32,981 nt of DNA, taken from positions 1 to 32,981 of the forward strand of contig JBAUMF010000020.1 in the NCBI GenBank assembly GCA_049578545.1. The letters run 5' to 3'. The translations under genes and the position numbers were made by a program. Shown piece by piece: positions 16,738-25,960 of the stretch; position 1 is the first letter of the stretch, and each line of letters starts with the position of its first letter. The DNA is from DASQBT01 sp049578545. Lineage in GTDB: Bacteria; Pseudomonadota; Gammaproteobacteria; Burkholderiales; Thiobacillaceae. A model generated the notes under the pieces. It was given only the letters and a program-made list of their open reading frames with translations, was not told the DNA's origin and searched no databases.

Positions 16738-19700
16738 GCAAGAAACAACCCACCTCCATCAAGTTCGTCAGTACCCAAACCCTGGACAAGAGCACAGGCC
16801 GCGAGCTGCCGCTGCCTGGCTTGCTGAGCGGCGCCACGCGTGCGGCGACGAGCGTGGTCGATCCGCTATTGGCGGGCATTACGGTGGAGAAGGTGTATTC
16901 GCTGACCGCACCCTCGCGTGGCGCGCCGGCCGGCCAGGAAGAGACCCTGAAGACTGCCAAGGCGGAGCTGTTGGCGGTGGAGGCGGAAGACGGCACGACG
17001 CTGCTCATACGTTCGGACACGCTGGCCGATGCGGTGAAGCGGGTGCGGCCGGAGGCGGTGGTCGGCGACGTGGTGGACTTTGCCGAGTTTCGAGATCCCA
17101 ACGCGACCGCGCGCGGGATGGGCGATATCTTCTGGAAGGCGGTGTCGGTACTCAGCCTGCCTAAAGATGCCTTGTTGAACGAGGCGCGCGAGCTGGCGCT
17201 GGAATGGGCGCGCGATAAGCTGGGCAGCAAGGTCGACGACAAGGCCTACGAAGTCGGATCGGTCCTGGGCACGAAGGCCTTGATGTGGAAAATCGAATCG
17301 CGCCTGGCGGGACGGCCGGGCCTGTATTGCTGGCACGACAAGACCATGTCGCCCGGAGATCTGTGTCTAGCCGGCGATCCGAGGCTGCCGGCCACGGACA
17401 AGCCCATGCTGGTGATGATCCACGGCACCGGCTCCTACACCCTGGGATCGTTTTCCGACCTGCGCGAAGATGAAGAGACTTGGAAGGAGCTCACGCAACG
17501 TTTTCCCGGCGGCATATTCGGGTTCGAACACCGCACCTTTTCAGAAAGCCCGATGGAGAACGCGCTTGAGCTTCTGGAGGCGCTGCCCGATGGTGCCAGG
17601 ATCTCGCTGCTCACCCATTCGCGCGGCGGCCTGGTGGGCGACCTGTTGTGTCTGGGCCAGGTAAAGGACGACGTCATCAATGCCTACCGCATCAAGACCG
17701 ATGATCTGGCCGACCGCGAACCGCTGACGGCTGAGGCGCGGCAGGGTCTGGAAGCCGAAGCGGTGGAAGAACGCCAGCGCTTGCGCGCAATCCGCGACGA
17801 GCTGGTGCAAAAGAAACTCAGCATCGAACGCTATGTGCGCGTGGCCTGCCCGGCGCGCGGCACGCGGCTCCTGTCGGAAAACCTCGACGTTGCCTTGTCG
17901 AATTTTCTCAACGTGCTGCAAAAGGGTGGCGGCGCGCTGGTCGGCGCGGTGGCAACCTCCATGGGCGGCCCGGCGGCCGGCGAGGCCTTCGGCCAGGGCG
18001 CGTCGAGCTGCCTCGGCGTGGTCAAGCGGCTGGTGCTCGAAATCGCCGACAAGCGCATGGATCCGCGCCTGGTACCGGGGATTGCCGCGATGCGCACCGA
18101 CTCGCCGCTCGCGATATTTCTCGCGCATCCCGATACGCCGCGGCGCGACGGGATTCAAATGGCGGTGATCGCCGGGGACACCGAGTTCGAGGGGCTGGGG
18201 TTTTCCAATTTCCAGCGCCGCGTCGCCAATCTGTTCTGCGACTGGAAGCTGTTCGATCACGCCGACAATGATTTGGTAGTCGACACCGATTCCATGTATG
18301 CCGGCCTCGGATTTCGCGACGGGGCCAGGTACCTCTATGACCAGGACGCATCGGTCACGCATTTCCGCTACTTCTGCAATCCACCCACCCGCGACGCGCT
18401 GCGCGGCTGGCTGGCCGAGTCCGACCTGGGTACGCTGACCCAGTTTCGCCCGCTGAACACTGGCGACAAGATTCCCTGGAAGGACCGCGAAGCGCTTGCG
18501 GTGCGGCGCGGCGTTGAAGCGGGCCCCAAACCGGTGGTAATCCTGATCCCCGGCATCATGGGCTCCCACATCGAGATCAATCGCAAGCGGCCGGCCGAAC
18601 CCGGAAGCGGCGATCGCATTTGGTTCAGTCTGCCTAACCTCATTGCGGGCAAGCTCGACCGCATCGGCAATCCGGGCGATGCCAAGGTCATGCCCCAGGA
18701 CTTGTTCGAGATGTTCTACGGCAAACTCGCCGATTATCTCGCCGACACCCACGTGGTGATCCGCTGCCCCTACGACTGGCGCAAGCCCGTGAAGGATTGC
18801 GCCGAGGATCTCAAAGCCAGGATTGATCAGGCGGCGCAGGATTACAAGGGCCAGCCGATCCGCCTATTGGCGCACAGCATGGGCGGTCTGGTCACCCGGG
18901 CGCTCATGCAAGAACACGCGGAAAGCTGGAAGACGGTGGTCGACTCCGGCGGATCGCTCGTCATGCTGGGCACGCCCAACAATGGCTCGCACCTGATGGT
19001 GCATTCGCTGCTGGGCAAGAGCGATTCGATGCGCAAGTTGGCGACCATCGATGTCGTGCATAACTTGCAGCAGGTCCTGGATATCGTCGCAGGCTTCCCC
19101 GGCGCGCTGGCGTTGCTGCCCCGCCCGGGGTTTGCGGACGCCGGCCGCGTTCCCCGTGTCATCGATACGTCGCAGTATTACGGAGCGGCGATCTGGGGCA
19201 CGCTGAAGAACCTCAATGCCGACCGCTGGTTTGGCGACCGAATTTGCGGCATACCAAACAAGGATCTTCTCGGCGACACACAGAACGCATGGAATGAATT
19301 GCCGGTTGCGCTGCCCAAAGGCGCGGAGAAAGTCGTCAGCTATGTCTTCGGCCAAAGCGACAAGACGCCGTGCGGCGCAAAGATCGACGACGGCAAGCTC
19401 AATCTGCTCTTCACCGCGGACGGCGACGGTTCCGTCACCTGGGCTTCGGGACGGTTCCAGGACATGGTGGATGAGCGCTGCTGGTACATGCCGGTGGAAC
19501 ACGGCGATCTGGCCGGCACGGAAGAATATTTCCCGGGCATCGTGGATCTGCTGCAAAAGGGCGCCACGGACAAGCTGGGTCGCGTGCCGCGCGCCCGCGG
19601 CGAAGAGGCGCCCAGCTTTGTGCTGGAGGCCCCGCCCCCGGTGGTGCCCAACGAAGAAGAACTGGCGCGTGCCTTCATGGGCAGCGGCCCGCGGCGGCGT

Positions 19701-22700
19701 GTATCGTCGCGCACGACCCAGGTGCTCAGGGTGTCGGTCTGGGCCGGCGATCTGCGTTTCCTCGATCAACCCGTCATGTGCGGCCACTACATCGGCGACG
19801 CCATCTCCGGCGCCGAAGCCGCGCTCGACGACATGCTGAACGGGGCCTTGTCCGAGCGCGAGCGGCTGGGGGTGTACGCAAATGAGCTCGGCACCTCCGC
19901 CATCGTGCTGCGCCGGCCCGGCGATGAGGAACGCGCGCGCGGCAGCCGGCCCGGCGCAGTGATCGTGGGCCTGGGTCATTTCACCGGGCAATTGAGCACG
20001 GGCCAACTGACCGAGACCGTGCGCGCCGCCGTGCTGCGACTGCTGCTTCAGTTGTGCGAAAGCGCGGATGCCGCAGCGAATCAGACGGAGCAGAAAGTCC
20101 AGCTCTACAGCCAGTTGATCGGCTGCAGCTCCACCGCAGGCATCAGCGTGGCGGAATCGGTCGCCGCAATCACGCGCGGCGTGCTGGAGGCCAACCATCA
20201 GTTCTGCGAAATCGCGAAAGGCCGGATACGCGATCAAGTCCTGCTGGTGACCGATCTGTGCTTCAGCGAAATGTATCGCGATGCCGCCATCACCGCGACC
20301 CATGCCGTGCAGGACTTGCCCGACCACCTGGAAGGCGAGCTCAAGCGCCTGCGCGCGCGCATCGAGCCCGGCGCCAGTCTGGCCGAGGGCGACGGCGTGA
20401 TGGACCGCCTGTGCGCGGCGGCCGACCTGGGTCATTGGTCGCGGCTTATCGTCACCGATGCGGACGCGAGCGAGCTTGATTGTGCGCCCGAGTGTTACGA
20501 GGAGCACTGCACGTCGCCGATACCGCCCGAAGTTCAGCGTCGCCTGCGTGAGAAGCCCTGTCCCGATAAAGAGACAGGTGAGCCTTCCACGGCAACGGAA
20601 ACCGAGGCGAACGCCGAGCCTGACAAGGCCCCGGCCGACCAGGCGGGCGATGCTTCACCAACTGCCTCACGCTACTATCCGCAGCGCCTCAAGTATGTCT
20701 TCCTGTCCCCCCGTGCGCGGGCGGAAACCACATGGCAGCAGCGCCAGCCGGGACTGGTCGAGGCCATCATCAGCACGCAGATGCGCAGCCCCGTCTACAA
20801 CGCGAAATTGGGCTACACCCTGTTCCAGCTCATGGTGCCGCTGGACTACAAGCCGGCCGCGCGGGAACAGTCGCGGCTCTTGATGGTGTTGGACGGCTAT
20901 ACCGCCAATCTGCCCTGGGAACTGCTCCAGGCCGAGGGCGATCCGATGGTGCTGTCCATACCCATGGTCCGCCAACTGGCGACCTCGCGCTACCGCGCCA
21001 CGGTGCGCACCGCCAACACCAATGTCGCCTGCATCATCGTCTCGCCCAACACCTACGGATTCGACAAGCGTTTTCCGAGCCCGCCGGAACTGGCCGAGCT
21101 GCCGGGCGCGACCCGCGAAGGGGAGGCGATCCGTTCAAGCCTGCGCAATGCCGGATGGAGCGAAACGAATATCGCGTACTGCCCCGAAGGCAAGGACGCG
21201 CTCGACATTCTCTGCCAGCTGTACGAGCGTCCCTATCGCGTGCTGATGATCGCGGCGCACGGCATCTTCGAGGCCAAGGCGCGCGATGGCCGCAGCTACA
21301 CCGGCGTGGTGCTGTCCGACGGTTTGCTGATCACCGCGGTCGAAGTGGGCCAGATGGAAGTGGTGCCCGACGTGGTGTTTCTGAGCTGTTGCCACCTGGG
21401 CAGTATCAATACGCTCAGTGAGCCCAACCGCTTTGCCTATAGCCTGGCGCGCGAGCTGATCGAAATGGGCGTGCGCTGCGTGGTGGCGGCCGGCTGGGCG
21501 GTCGACGACGACGCGGCATGCACTTTTGCCGGCGCCTTCTTCGATCAAATGACCAAGGGGGAAACCTTCGGCGATGCCATCTTCGCCGCGCGCAAGCTTG
21601 CGGCGCGACAGCACCCGGGCAGCAACACCTGGGGCGCCTACCAGGCCTACGGCGATCCGGGCTACCGGCTGCGGCCGACACGCGATGGCGAGGACGGTGC
21701 GAGAGATCGACCCTATGTCGCAGTCGAAGAGCTATTGGCTGCATTGCATGGGCAGCGGGTCAGGAACAAGCGGCGCAAGAATGACGCGAACCCGCCCAAG
21801 TATGCCGACCAGGGGCCGTGGGTCCAGCGCCAATTGGCCAGGTGTCCGCCGGATTGGGCCGAAATGCCGGATATGCTGCAGGCGATCGCCGAGCTCTATG
21901 CCGAGTTTGGCGCCGAGGGCTTTGATGCGGCTCGCGAGGCCTACCAGCGCGCCGTGCAACTGGAAGACAAGGCGGGCCGCGTGGCGTTGCGGGCCATCGA
22001 ACAGCTTGCCAACATGGAGGCGCGCTACGGGGGCAAGAAGGCCGACCAGGGGGACATCGACCAAGGCGTGAAGCTTATCGACAGCGCGATTAATCGGCTG
22101 CTTGCGCTGGCAGACTCAGTGTGCGGCGAGGACAAACAGGAAATGAACTGCGAGCGCGCAGCCTTGCTGGGCAGTGCGTACAAGCTCAAGGCAGCGGCCC
22201 TCGCCCGGAAGGAAGGCGCGCGCTGGGAGGGCATTCTGCCCACAGTGAACCTGGCTGCCAAAGCCTACGAATCCGCGGTGCGGGGCGACCCCGCGCTCAG
22301 TCCGTACAACACGCTTAACGTACTCGCGCTTGCCCGACTCTCGGCCGTGCTTGGCGAGGCGGACGAGAAGGCCGCTGCGCTCGCGTTGCGCTGCGGTGAG
22401 CAGGCGCGCCGCAAGTTTGTTTCGAGCAAAGACTTCTGGGACGCAGTGATGAGCGCCGACGCGGCCCTGACCGCCTGGCTGCTCGGCATGCACTTGGACG
22501 ATCCGCTCAAAAACTTGAAGGGACGCTACGAGGACGCGGTGGCGCTGGTGCCTCAGTCGAGCCGCCAGTGGGACTCGGTCGTCAAGCAATGGCGACTGCT
22601 GGCCGACTTTCTCAAACTGAAAGGGGAGGGAACTGAGCAAGCCGATGTCTTGAACAGCCTGGCCGATCAATATGTGCCGCGTGCAGCCGCGCCAAAACCA

Positions 22701-22796
22701 TCCACAACCGCCTCCGACAAGGAAGGCGCGACGCCCAATGTCGGGAAGGCGAAGACGACGAGGAAGCCCGCATCGTCAACGAGGAAGAAGCGCTGA
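16734..22796 (+). CDS. Giant CHAT protease with two alpha/beta-hydrolase domains, M17-N-like region and TPR-like tail
   Basis: This 2020-residue protein holds several catalytic domains. Hydrolase 1 (~220-560): oxyanion loop MIHGTG (His230), nucleophile Ser296 in THSRGG, likely Asp513 and His543. Hydrolase 2 (~600-940) is LCAT/lipase-like: IPGIMGS, Ser715 in AHSMGG, Asp898 in GDGSV, His923. Residues ~998-1245 resemble the N-terminal domain of M17 aminopeptidases (LRVSVWAGDL, MCGHYIGDAISGAEAAL); this is a tentative match. The CHAT caspase-fold domain (~1314-1660) has His1509 (IAAHG) and Cys1553 (LSCCHLG). A helical TPR-like region follows, then a Lys/Arg-rich tail. There is no signal peptide, so it is cytoplasmic. 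It starts with GTG overlapping the TIR-STAND stop (GTGA). Probably a protease-controlled lipase effector, or a protease with esterase co-domains; I cannot choose. Confidence 0.88.
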   Translation: MSKKQPTSIKFVSTQTLDKSTGRELPLPGLLSGATRAATSVVDPLLAGITVEKVYSLTAPSRGAPAGQEETLKTAKAELLAVEAEDGTTLLIRSDTLADAVKRVRPEAVVGDVVDFAEFRDPNATARGMGDIFWKAVSVLSLPKDALLNEARELALEWARDKLGSKVDDKAYEVGSVLGTKALMWKIESRLAGRPGLYCWHDKTMSPGDLCLAGDPRLPATDKPMLVMIHGTGSYTLGSFSDLREDEETWKELTQRFPGGIFGFEHRTFSESPMENALELLEALPDGARISLLTHSRGGLVGDLLCLGQVKDDVINAYRIKTDDLADREPLTAEARQGLEAEAVEERQRLRAIRDELVQKKLSIERYVRVACPARGTRLLSENLDVALSNFLNVLQKGGGALVGAVATSMGGPAAGEAFGQGASSCLGVVKRLVLEIADKRMDPRLVPGIAAMRTDSPLAIFLAHPDTPRRDGIQMAVIAGDTEFEGLGFSNFQRRVANLFCDWKLFDHADNDLVVDTDSMYAGLGFRDGARYLYDQDASVTHFRYFCNPPTRDALRGWLAESDLGTLTQFRPLNTGDKIPWKDREALAVRRGVEAGPKPVVILIPGIMGSHIEINRKRPAEPGSGDRIWFSLPNLIAGKLDRIGNPGDAKVMPQDLFEMFYGKLADYLADTHVVIRCPYDWRKPVKDCAEDLKARIDQAAQDYKGQPIRLLAHSMGGLVTRALMQEHAESWKTVVDSGGSLVMLGTPNNGSHLMVHSLLGKSDSMRKLATIDVVHNLQQVLDIVAGFPGALALLPRPGFADAGRVPRVIDTSQYYGAAIWGTLKNLNADRWFGDRICGIPNKDLLGDTQNAWNELPVALPKGAEKVVSYVFGQSDKTPCGAKIDDGKLNLLFTADGDGSVTWASGRFQDMVDERCWYMPVEHGDLAGTEEYFPGIVDLLQKGATDKLGRVPRARGEEAPSFVLEAPPPVVPNEEELARAFMGSGPRRRVSSRTTQVLRVSVWAGDLRFLDQPVMCGHYIGDAISGAEAALDDMLNGALSERERLGVYANELGTSAIVLRRPGDEERARGSRPGAVIVGLGHFTGQLSTGQLTETVRAAVLRLLLQLCESADAAANQTEQKVQLYSQLIGCSSTAGISVAESVAAITRGVLEANHQFCEIAKGRIRDQVLLVTDLCFSEMYRDAAITATHAVQDLPDHLEGELKRLRARIEPGASLAEGDGVMDRLCAAADLGHWSRLIVTDADASELDCAPECYEEHCTSPIPPEVQRRLREKPCPDKETGEPSTATETEANAEPDKAPADQAGDASPTASRYYPQRLKYVFLSPRARAETTWQQRQPGLVEAIISTQMRSPVYNAKLGYTLFQLMVPLDYKPAAREQSRLLMVLDGYTANLPWELLQAEGDPMVLSIPMVRQLATSRYRATVRTANTNVACIIVSPNTYGFDKRFPSPPELAELPGATREGEAIRSSLRNAGWSETNIAYCPEGKDALDILCQLYERPYRVLMIAAHGIFEAKARDGRSYTGVVLSDGLLITAVEVGQMEVVPDVVFLSCCHLGSINTLSEPNRFAYSLARELIEMGVRCVVAAGWAVDDDAACTFAGAFFDQMTKGETFGDAIFAARKLAARQHPGSNTWGAYQAYGDPGYRLRPTRDGEDGARDRPYVAVEELLAALHGQRVRNKRRKNDANPPKYADQGPWVQRQLARCPPDWAEMPDMLQAIAELYAEFGAEGFDAAREAYQRAVQLEDKAGRVALRAIEQLANMEARYGGKKADQGDIDQGVKLIDSAINRLLALADSVCGEDKQEMNCERAALLGSAYKLKAAALARKEGARWEGILPTVNLAAKAYESAVRGDPALSPYNTLNVLALARLSAVLGEADEKAAALALRCGEQARRKFVSSKDFWDAVMSADAALTAWLLGMHLDDPLKNLKGRYEDAVALVPQSSRQWDSVVKQWRLLADFLKLKGEGTEQADVLNSLADQYVPRAAAPKPSTTASDKEGATPNVGKAKTTRKPASSTRKKR

Positions 22797-22824
22797 TTAT
22801 CCAATTCGAGCAGGAGACAGAATC

Positions 22825-23520
22825 ATGGCGAGAACCTACACCATCAAGAAAGGCGATACCTTGACCAAGATCGCACGCGCCGAAATGGGCGACGTAAAAC
22901 TGGCCAAGTCCGTCTCCGATTACAACGGCCTGCCCGATGCGAAGCAGATCTTCGTCGGCCAGCGCATCGAGCTTCCCTCGCGGCGCGACATGACCGCGCC
23001 TGCGGTGCCGGTGCGCCGCACGGAGACATCCTGGCCCGCGCCGCCGCATGGCTTTCAGGCCATCTGCGACATGTACGGCAACATCCTGAAATACATTCGC
23101 AACGACGGCAGCATCGACCCCAAGTGGGAGGCCGAGCGCATGGTCAAGGCCGCGCTGCCGTTCTCCATTCCGCTGTCCTGGAACACGGCGCAAAGCGCGA
23201 GTGCCATCCGCTGCCACAAGATCGTCGCTCCCATCATGGAAGAGGTCTTCCGCCAGATCGCCGCGCAAGGTCTCAAGAGCAGCGTCAAGACCTATGGCGG
23301 CTGCTACGTGTTTCGCGCCAAGCGCGGCCAGGTCAAACCCTCGGCCCACTCCAGGGGGATTGCCATCGACCTCAACCCCAACACCAATGCAATGGGCACG
23401 GCCAGCGATATGGACCCGCGTCTGGTGGAATTGTTCGAGCACAACGGTTTCACCTGGGGCGGGCGATGGACCGGGCGATCCAAGGATCCCATGCATTTTC
23501 AGTATTGCTCGGGATACTGA
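22825..23520 (+). CDS. LysM-M15 peptidoglycan peptidase
   Basis: The ~231-residue protein starts with a LysM module (YTIKKGDTLTKIARAEMG, ending GQRIELP at ~50), which binds peptidoglycan. A ~30-residue linker precedes an M15 (VanY/endolysin-like) zinc peptidase: His175 and Asp182 in the SAHSRGIAIDLNP motif and His224 in DPMHFQY are the expected zinc ligands. Enzymes of this type cut D-Ala-D-Ala or L-Ala-D-Glu bonds. There is no signal peptide, so a route to the wall must come from elsewhere, such as lysis of the membrane by another effector. The ATG at 22825 has an AGGAG site; the frame is open from 22672 but that part overlaps the CHAT gene. It follows the CHAT stop by 28 bp, so the two are likely cotranscribed. 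Confidence 0.85.
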   Translation: MARTYTIKKGDTLTKIARAEMGDVKLAKSVSDYNGLPDAKQIFVGQRIELPSRRDMTAPAVPVRRTETSWPAPPHGFQAICDMYGNILKYIRNDGSIDPKWEAERMVKAALPFSIPLSWNTAQSASAIRCHKIVAPIMEEVFRQIAAQGLKSSVKTYGGCYVFRAKRGQVKPSAHSRGIAIDLNPNTNAMGTASDMDPRLVELFEHNGFTWGGRWTGRSKDPMHFQYCSGY

Positions 23521-23580
23521 AGGATCCGTGTGCAAATGAAGGAAAGCACCTCCAGACACAAACTTAACAAGGCGAATAAC

Positions 23581-24930
23581 ATGAACCACGGCTCAGACAA
23601 ATGCAGGAACGCTTACCGGCTTGTGCTCGTTGTGGCCGCCATGCTGATAAGTGGTTGCGCAGAACTTGCGTCAATCTATCGTTCGCAAGACCTGGCCACA
23701 GACAAGGCGCATATCGTCAGCATCGATGCCAAGCAGAGGGTGGTGCTGACCAATCCAAGCAAGTCCAAAGCAGATGGTGCGGCAACAGCCCTGCTGCGTT
23801 TCTGCGCCGAGCCGCCGCCGGATGTGTTTACTGCTCTGGCTGCGAGCCTGGGTGCGGAAGCGTCGGTCAGCAAATCCGCCAACTCGGAAGCGGCAGCGAA
23901 ACTGGCAGCGACACTCTCTGAGAATGCCGCGACCATTGAGCGAACCCAAACCGTAAACATTCTGCGCGAAACCATGTACCGCAATTGCGAGCGTTATCTC
24001 AGCGGCGCGATTGGGGAAGAGGAGTTCATCGTTCAGGCCGCGCGTGACCAACAGCTCATTGTTCAAGTGCTTGCGGTGGAGCAGATCACTGGTGTTGCGC
24101 GCGCGCAGTCCACGGCGCTGACGACCATCGCCAAAGCGGCGGCGGGCGGCGTGAGCGATGCCAGCCTACAAGTCCTTTCCGACGCGAAGAAGGATATTGA
24201 AGCCAAGCGTGCGGCCAGTGCCAAGGCGGCTGCCGACGCTGCGGCCTTGCCGCCAGCGGGCCCATGCGGCGCCAGTCCCATTGACACGGCCAGCCCACCT
24301 GCTGGTGTTACAGCGGAGCAGACGAAAGCAAAGAACGACAAGTGCGCCGACGCGACAACCGCCGCCAAGCTGACCCAGGAAGCCGAAAGTTATTTCCAGC
24401 TCGTGCAACAAACGGTTGCCAAGCAGGGCGAGGTAAGCAGCGAGACGCAGGGCCAGTTGGCCAGCTCCGCGCAGAGCGCGTCCGAGGCCAGCGTGGAAAT
24501 TGCCGAAAAGGTGGTAGAAATCGTAAAGCAGTACCACGCCTTCGATGAAATCGGCATGACTTGTGTTGTAAAGCTGCGCACGGAGACGGATCCACCTGAA
24601 TACTGCAAGGCCTTGCTACAGCAAATGGCAGACACACGCGCGGCGCAACTCAAGCTGGAAGAGGAAGGCGTCAACGCCACGCGCATCGAGGCATTCAAGG
24701 ACGACTTGGTGGCGCATTCCAAAACCCATGCCGAGATCGTTTGGATAAAACTGGGGTCGTCCTTTGCCAAAGAAGCCCTCAAGGCCCTGGCTGACAAAGC
24801 GGGGATCAAGCTTGCAGATGCGCATCAGGAAAGGCTTGTCAAAGCCAATACCAACCTATCCGAATTCAGCAAAGCATTTGCAAAAATCCCCATAGACCAA
24901 CAAGTGCAGTTGGCCAACGCCGCGAAGTAA
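23581..24930 (+). CDS. Ala-rich lipoprotein, unknown function
   Basis: The ~449-residue product has a short basic N-terminus, a hydrophobic stretch and the lipobox ISGC (Cys26), so it should be a lipid-anchored envelope protein. The mature part is mostly helical and rich in Ala, Glu, Lys and Gln, with probable coiled coils around residues 100-220 and 260-330. A Pro/Cys linker (PPAGPCGASPIDTASPPAG) splits it near residue 230. No enzymatic motif is visible and I do not recognise a family. The ATG at 23581 is chosen because the signal peptide begins just after; the frame is open from a GTG at 23530. It lies 60 bp after the LysM-M15 gene, so a joint envelope role is possible. Confidence 0.7.
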   Translation: MNHGSDKCRNAYRLVLVVAAMLISGCAELASIYRSQDLATDKAHIVSIDAKQRVVLTNPSKSKADGAATALLRFCAEPPPDVFTALAASLGAEASVSKSANSEAAAKLAATLSENAATIERTQTVNILRETMYRNCERYLSGAIGEEEFIVQAARDQQLIVQVLAVEQITGVARAQSTALTTIAKAAAGGVSDASLQVLSDAKKDIEAKRAASAKAAADAAALPPAGPCGASPIDTASPPAGVTAEQTKAKNDKCADATTAAKLTQEAESYFQLVQQTVAKQGEVSSETQGQLASSAQSASEASVEIAEKVVEIVKQYHAFDEIGMTCVVKLRTETDPPEYCKALLQQMADTRAAQLKLEEEGVNATRIEAFKDDLVAHSKTHAEIVWIKLGSSFAKEALKALADKAGIKLADAHQERLVKANTNLSEFSKAFAKIPIDQQVQLANAAK

Positions 24931-24979
24931 GCTTGACAGGTAACAACTTGAAAGATGACATCGAACCAGGGAGAACACC

Positions 24980-25174
24980 ATGTCTGAGATCTATATCGTT
25001 TGGGCAAACGACCCGAACCAGGCGCAAGCACGGCTCGAACAAATCAGCGGCGACGAAACGCCTAAAGTGCTGCGCAGGGGCAAGTTCTCCCTGGTCCAGT
25101 CTGAAGATCTGGATGCAGGAAAATCATTAACAAGTGACACCGAGCGCTACTGCATTGTGTTTCAGCTGGGCTGA
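24980..25174 (+). CDS. Small orphan protein (64 aa)
   Basis: The 64-residue protein (starting MSEIYIVWANDPNQAQARLEQI) is acidic to neutral, without a signal peptide, membrane helix or cysteine pair. The start has a GGGAGA ribosome-binding site at good spacing, and the gene fits cleanly between the lipoprotein gene (49 bp before) and the DUF1353 gene (74 bp after). These points support a real gene. The pattern of a beta strand, helix and strand suggests a small alpha/beta fold. Its size and place would suit a regulator, inhibitor or immunity peptide for a neighbouring protease or hydrolase; this is inference only. Confidence 0.6.
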   Translation: MSEIYIVWANDPNQAQARLEQISGDETPKVLRRGKFSLVQSEDLDAGKSLTSDTERYCIVFQLG

Positions 25175-25248
25175 TTGGTTCAATCTCGCGCCGCACGCGA
25201 GCAGGTGGAGCCACCCGGATTCCGGGTTTCCGAACATAGGAGCACGTA

Positions 25249-25905
25249 ATGACAAACAAAACCGACAAGTCCTCAAGCAAGGAAAGCAAACTGATCAAGG
25301 CCAAGTTCGCCCTCGGCCCCGACGCGCTGGCGGCCGATCTGGCGCGGCAGGACGCGGCCAGGGCAAAGGCGCGCAAGGCGGCGCCATGCGGCAAGACAGG
25401 CAAGGGCAAGGCACGCAGCGCGGCGGCGCGCGATGTCGGCATCCCTTCCGCCGGGCCGGAACGCAAGTTCTACCCGGACTTTCCGCTCGGCAAATTCGAC
25501 GGCGAGCCGCACCTGGTCTGGCTCAAGCCCGACATCTTTCGCCACGAACCCAATCCGGACAAGCCTTTCCGCTTCATCCGCCAAAATGGCGAAATCATCG
25601 AGCCCGGCCTGATGTTTACCGATGGCGGTTCCATCCCGCGCGCCCTGTGGTTCGTCAAGGACTTGTCGCCCTGGTCCTACGCGCCCGCGTTTCTCATCCA
25701 CGATTGGCTGTTCGACCTGCACCACTGCAACAAGACCGACAAGGGCTTCGAGGAAGTGCGCGACATTCTGATGGAAGGCGTGCGCACCCTGATGGAAAGC
25801 GGCGTTTGCGACAGCAATCGGCTGAGCTTTGACCTTATCTACAGCGGCGTCGATTCTTTTGTCGCGCACCACGTGTGGGACAACCAGGGATGCCAGCTGC
25901 CCTAG
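25249..25905 (+). CDS. DUF1353 family protein
   Basis: The 218-residue protein has a basic, Ala/Lys-rich, probably disordered N-terminus (~1-70), then a DUF1353 domain. Its signature is visible as LMFTDGGSIPRALWF followed by SYAPAFLIHDWLF. DUF1353 is common in phages and prophage-like or tailocin regions, and its biochemical role is not established; the conserved Asp/Ser and His/Asp pairs look catalytic or metal-binding. The start has a TAGGAG site about 8 nt upstream of the ATG. The gene lies in line with the LysM-M15 and lipoprotein genes, so this stretch resembles a small envelope-attack module, although no phage structural gene is present. Confidence 0.8.
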   Translation: MTNKTDKSSSKESKLIKAKFALGPDALAADLARQDAARAKARKAAPCGKTGKGKARSAAARDVGIPSAGPERKFYPDFPLGKFDGEPHLVWLKPDIFRHEPNPDKPFRFIRQNGEIIEPGLMFTDGGSIPRALWFVKDLSPWSYAPAFLIHDWLFDLHHCNKTDKGFEEVRDILMEGVRTLMESGVCDSNRLSFDLIYSGVDSFVAHHVWDNQGCQLP

Positions 25906-25960
25906 CGCTGCGCCATACGATCAACTTACAGATTTCATTCACCCAACGAACGGAGACACC

